64,000 bases of DNA, taken from Helianthus annuus (taxonomy: Eukaryota > Streptophyta > Magnoliopsida > Asterales > Asteraceae). The position numbers and the translations under genes are program-made. Of this stretch, positions 60,085 through 64,000 are shown piece by piece (the first letter of the stretch is position 1; every line of letters starts with the position of its first letter). Under the pieces are notes generated by a model, which did not search any database, was not told the DNA's origin, and saw only the letters and a program-made list of their open reading frames with translations. The DNA is taken from assembly GCF_002127325.2 (NCBI RefSeq), contig NC_035437.2:171991378-172055377 (forward strand). The letters are read 5' to 3'.

Positions 60085-60760
60085 TTCTGTACAGAGGGCA
60101 AAATCGTAATTATATTTTGAACTGGAGGCGAAATCATAATTTTAAACTGAGAGCAAAATCATAATTTTGAGCTAGGGGAAAAACATAATTTCATTTTGAA
60201 CGGTGGGCAAAAGCGTAATTTTGAGCTGAGTGCAGAATCGCAATTTTTAGCTAGAGGAAAAAACAACATTTTATTTTAAGTTGGAGGCAAAAACGTAATT
60301 TTAAACGGGGGGGGGGGGGGGGGGGGGGCGAAACCGTAATTTTAAACTGGGAACAAAATTAAAAGTGAGTTTTTGAACCGAGGGCAAAAGCGTAATTTTA
60401 AGCTAGCGGCAAAATTATAATTTTATTTTGAGCTGAGGGGCAAAAACGTAATTTTAAACAAAGGACGAAAGCGTAATTTTAAACTGGGAATAAAATTAAA
60501 TTAAAACTGGGCTAGTCCAATAGGGAAGTGGCAGACAAATTTTGAACTGTGGGCAAAAACGTAAATTTAAACGGAGGGCGAAACCGTAATTTTAAACTGG
60601 GAAGAAAATTAAAAGTGAGTTTTTAAACCGATGGCAAAAGCGTAATTTTAAGTTAGGGGCAAAATTATAATATTATTTTGAGGTAGAGGCAAAAACGTAA
60701 TTTTAAACAAATGATAAAAGCGTAATTTTAAACTAATAATAAAATTAAATTAAAATTAAC
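60085..60760. repeat. Degenerate minisatellite with G22 run
   Basis: A roughly 25-bp unit (GGGGCAAAAGCGTAATTTTAAACT) recurs more than 20 times with heavy drift. A run of 22 G at 60307-60328 replaces part of one unit. Runs this long are prone to length error in assemblies. Confidence 0.75.
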
Positions 60761-61019
60761 TGATCCAATAGGGAAGTACCAGGCAAGCTGCCTGGCACTA
60801 TTCCTATTCCTGAAGTTGTGTTTTGTATATATAGGAAATGTACCAACTTCTCTTTCTCGTATAAAATCATTATCCATTCCTTTTTACTTTCTAACTCTTT
60901 TATTTTTCATTTTTTACCCCAACACTATTCTATTTTTAGCTTTGGTCTCCTATACTTTTCATTTTTTTACAATCGTTTTAAATTTCGTTCTAAATCTTCC
61001 AAGTAATTGAGTGAACAAG

Positions 61020-61420
61020 CTGCAATGCGCGTGTGTGAGTCAACCTTTTTACGTTTATTTTTTTGCCGGTTTAATAGCCACGTCATAACTCACGGGTCCT
61101 TAGCCGACTTGGTTATTCTTTTCCAATGTTTTACATTTCGGTCTATTTTTGCAAGTTAACATGCCGCAACGCACGTGCGTTCTTTTCCGTATGTGGGTCA
61201 GCGTTTTTATGTCTATTTTTTGGTGGTTTAACAGCCCCGTCATAACTCACGGGTCCTTAGCCGACTTGGTTATTCTTTTCCAATGTTTTACGTTTCGGTC
61301 TAAATTTGGCAAGTTAATAAGCCGCAACGCGCCTGCGTGATTCAATGTTTTTAGTTTTTACGCTTACTTTTTGTTTGGTTTATTGGTCCCGTCACAATGC
61401 GCGGGTCCTAAATACTAGTT
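61020..61420 (+). repeat. About three 157-bp repeats ending in a Helitron-like 3' end
   Basis: The block CATAACTCACGGGTCCTTAG occurs at 61084 and 61241, with a diverged third copy near 61393. The last unit ends CCCGTCACAATGCGCGGG then, after 8-9 bases, CTAGTT (61415-61420), a plus-strand Helitron-like terminus. 60761-61019 holds nothing I can name. Confidence 0.6.
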
Positions 61421-61789
61421 TTATTAAATTATTAATTTAGATTTATTTATAGCATAGATTTTTGTACTATGATACATTTCAGATACAGTAGGAGGTATAA
61501 AGCAACATTTGCATGTGGTTATAAATTATGAAAATGTGTAATTAAAATTGATTGTGTATTGAAAGTAACGTGTATAATTAATATAGTTTTCTAGGCTATG
61601 CATTAGGTGTAAATATTCTAAAAAGGCATCTTGAAGTGGTTATAGGTTTCAATGATTGATAAATTGCTGGTTAATGTACAATAATAAATTAGTTATAAAG
61701 ATTTATAAAACTTGACGGTTGTAGTATGTTTATTTAAGACAAAGGTTCGAATAAAAATGAATGTGCGGGATAGAAAACATGGCGATGGT

Positions 61790-62607
61790 GACAAACTTGC
61801 TCCCTTTTTTTGACTCATTAAGAGTATTTTGGTATTTTATAATGATGTTAACCAAAATTTATTAAACAAAATAAAATAAAAATAAATACTTTCTCTTGGA
61901 CCTCTTCATTGGTATGCCGTCTCTTAAAGCATTACTACTTAGAAATTTCAACATGTCACTTAGGCTTTGGCCTAGTGATCAAGAGAAATTACCTCTTGTG
62001 AAGAGACCAAGACTCAATCTTTAAAAAATGTAATTTAATACCTTTCAAAAAAAAATGTAATTTAATATAGTATTTAAGGACAAACTTGCTCCCTTATTTT
62101 GACTATTAAAAGTATTTTGGTATTTTATAATGATGTTAACCATAAATTAAACAAAAGAAAATAAAAATAACCACTTCCTCTTGTACCTCTTCATTGGTAT
62201 GCCGTCCAGGGGCGGACTTAGAAGGTTATTAGGGGTAGCACGGGCTACCCTTCAACCCCGTCTTCGTAGTGTAAAAATACACCTTAACTCCGTTTTCGTA
62301 GTGGAAAAATATCCCTCAACTTCGTCTCCGTTATACAAAGGATACCCCTGGTCTAAAAAATAAAAAAATGGGATACCCCTAAATTTTTGGGCTAGTTCCG
62401 CCACTGACACCGTCTCTTCACCCCGATCGTCGATGACCATCACCATTAAAATTATAAACGTCCTAAAAACATCTTAAAACATTGCTAATTAAAAATTTCA
62501 ACATGTCACTTAGGCTTTGGCCTAGTGATCAAGAGAAATTACCTCTTGTAAAAAGACTAAGACTCAATCCTTAAAATATATAATTTAATATAGTATTAAA
62601 GGAGAAA
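61790..62607. repeat. Tandem duplication of about 289 bp, second copy split by a MITE
   Basis: Copies start at 61790 and 62079 (GACAAACTTGCTCCC). Each holds a SINE-like segment with an A-box-like TGGCCTAGTGATCAAG (61969 and about 62518). The second copy is interrupted by the MITE at 62207-62406. 61421-61789 is AT-rich with no feature seen. Confidence 0.75.
62207..62406. mobile_element. hAT-type MITE, 200 bp
   Basis: Ends CAGGGGCGGA and TTCCGCCACTG form a near-perfect terminal inverted repeat of the common plant CAGTGGCGGA type. The flanking 8-bp sequences ATGCCGTC and ACACCGTC match at six of eight positions, as in an aged hAT target duplication. The intact first copy of the host duplication shows the empty site. 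Confidence 0.75.
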
Positions 62608-62723
62608 AAAGTTTAGTTGTTAAAAAAAATTCAACAAATTCAAAACATTATTTTGTAAAAGATATGTATTTGTCTATAGTTGCATATTTTTTTTATGTTT
62701 CTTTAAATTATCTTAAACCTTTT

Positions 62724-62843
62724 TTAAATAATGATATGACAACATATGATTATATGAATCATGTTTTACAGGTGAATAAGAAATTAAATAATGATATGAC
62801 AACATATGATTATATGAATCATGTTTTATAGGTGAACAAAAAA
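62724..62843. repeat. Two copies of a 60-bp unit
   Basis: The unit containing ATGATATGACAACATATGAT is repeated at an exact 60-base offset with one or two changes near its end. 62844-63340 is AT-rich and related in part to 61020-61420; no gene. Confidence 0.8.
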
Positions 62844-63340
62844 AAAAAAAATTGAATTCTGAGTATTTTTCAATTTACTTATTATAAATTAGCAACATTT
62901 TAGTGTGAGAATTTGTATTATATGCTCAGGGAGGTTTTCACAAGAAAATAATATTAGGCTTTTAACCTAAAATTACCTTGGTTTTTTATTTTAACCCAAA
63001 TTCTTTTTATCTTTTCCAATTCAGCCTCACAACTTTTTTAGTTTCAACTTTGGTCCCCTATACTTTTTATATTTCGCTAAATTTTCGTTTTACGTTTTGT
63101 TCTAACTTTTGCGAGGTTCAACGTTTTTATGCTTCGTTCTAAATTTTGCGAGTTAACATGACACAACGTGCATGTGTGGTTCAACAATTCAACGTTTTTA
63201 TGTTTATTTTTTTTCTAAATCGAGTTAGTTACTATTTTCTATTTTTACGTTTCGCTCTAATTTCTTCGCATTAACGCGCTGCAACTTCAGTGTTGGTGGT
63301 CACTGACGATGCTGTAACATGGGTGCTATTTATCATGGTT

Positions 63341-63380
63341 ATACGCCCCCGCCACAATGCACGAGAGCTTAATACTAGTT
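63341..63380 (+). mobile_element. Helitron-like 3' end (plus strand), degraded
   Basis: GCCACAATGCACGAG followed by TTAATACTAGTT parallels the terminus at 61388-61420, but the hairpin is mutated. Confidence 0.4.
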
Positions 63381-63509
63381 GCAACTAAAAATCACAATGT
63401 CAAAATTTATCCTACATGCATCAAAGGTATCGGTTTTATGGATCTTTATCGAGTTGCTAACACTTTATCAATAAACGTTGGTGTATTTGGTTGTGTAAAT
63501 CCTTTATCA

Positions 63510-63702
63510 AAGGGTAATTGCACGGTACCCCGACCGCGGGAGGGATCCCCCTTCCCAAGCTAGCGACCCGGCAACGCTGTCTGGCGGTGACTACCCAGCC
63601 GTTTCGAGGGGAGCGAAGAGCCTGCAAGCAGGATTTGAACCCGAGCACTTTAGGCCTCGAACCGGTTTAACTTGGGTGCCGGTGGCCATTGGGCTGACAC
63701 AC
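63510..63702 (-). mobile_element. tRNA-derived SINE-like sequence
   Basis: On the minus strand an A-box-like CAGCCCAATGGCCACCGG (63681-63698) is followed 40 bases later by a perfect B box GGTTCAAATCC (63631-63641) and a GC-rich body. It is much richer in GC than its surroundings. I could not find a target duplication. 63703-64000 shows no feature. Confidence 0.6.
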
Positions 63703-64000
63703 TCTCTGGTACTTATGAGTTTGCTTAGGATGTCTTTGTTAGCTTTAATGTTCATTGTTACTACCTTAATTACTTGTTAGTTTCATATAGTGTCATCTAT
63801 GTTCGCTAGCTTAATGCAAGCTTAGACTTGTTATTTTTTAACAACGGAACTTGTAGTTGTTTCTTGATGGTTGCTCATATAGATATGTGTGTGCGCGCCT
63901 TTGTAGATTTCACACTCGTCTTTGTTTTGTATATCTCAAAGTATACATGTTGTGTCTTTTGAGGGAGATCGACGAACTAGGGTGCAGGTAACAATGTATG

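Noticed and set aside
63457..63648. 63-codon minus-strand frame
   Set aside because: It falls inside the SINE-like, GC-rich body and has no protein features.

Overview
The window is plant nuclear DNA made almost entirely of nested LTR retrotransposons. I see no host gene. Three features point to a flowering plant: the element lineages (Ty3/gypsy Tekay, Athila and Tat; Ty1/copia), their tRNA-type primer sites, and the small transposons on the right (MITEs, SINE-like pieces, Helitron ends). The overall style of the elements resembles daisy-family (Asteraceae) genomes. That is an inference I could not test.

Nesting, outermost first. Element B is a Tat-type gypsy element on the plus strand. It runs from a 5' LTR remnant (13455-13604) to its 3' LTR (about 57031-57928). 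Three elements split it. (1) Element A, a Tekay chromovirus on the minus strand, spans the window start to 13454 and sits inside B's 5' LTR. (2) Element C, an Athila-type element on the minus strand (17310-29687, target duplication ACAGG), sits in B's RNase H coding. C itself carries a solo LTR, F (23576-24062, duplication CTCTT), inside its integrase. (3) Element D, a second Athila-type family on the plus strand (30466-52352), sits after B's second RNase H. D has the layout LTR-internal-LTR-truncated internal. Its second LTR is split by element E (43281-50484, duplication ATCTT), a copia-type element with one intact long Gag ORF and no pol.

LTR divergence, counted by eye, agrees with this order: B about 5%, C and D about 2%, A about 1.3%, E about 1.1%. 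The pol genes of A, B, C and D all carry stops or frameshifts. E's Gag is the largest intact ORF. Near its 3' end B carries a five-exon gene on the opposite strand (56393-52904) with recognisable GT-AG introns and its own TATA box. B's integrase is missing, apparently removed with the end of D.

Right of B (57929-64000) is a mosaic: a PIF/Harbinger-like MITE remnant, tandem duplications, SINE-like pieces, Helitron-like 3' ends, a degenerate minisatellite with a G22 run, and a hAT-type MITE.

The most unusual signal is one shared design. In A, C, D and E, each family has its own cluster of short GC-rich motifs just upstream of the LTR TATA box. In C and D the same motifs recur around the env-position ORF. 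In E they recur as a 14-copy, 23-27 bp spaced array in the leader. C and D also share a hairpin plus polypurine cassette repeated inside each element, whose stem bases covary.
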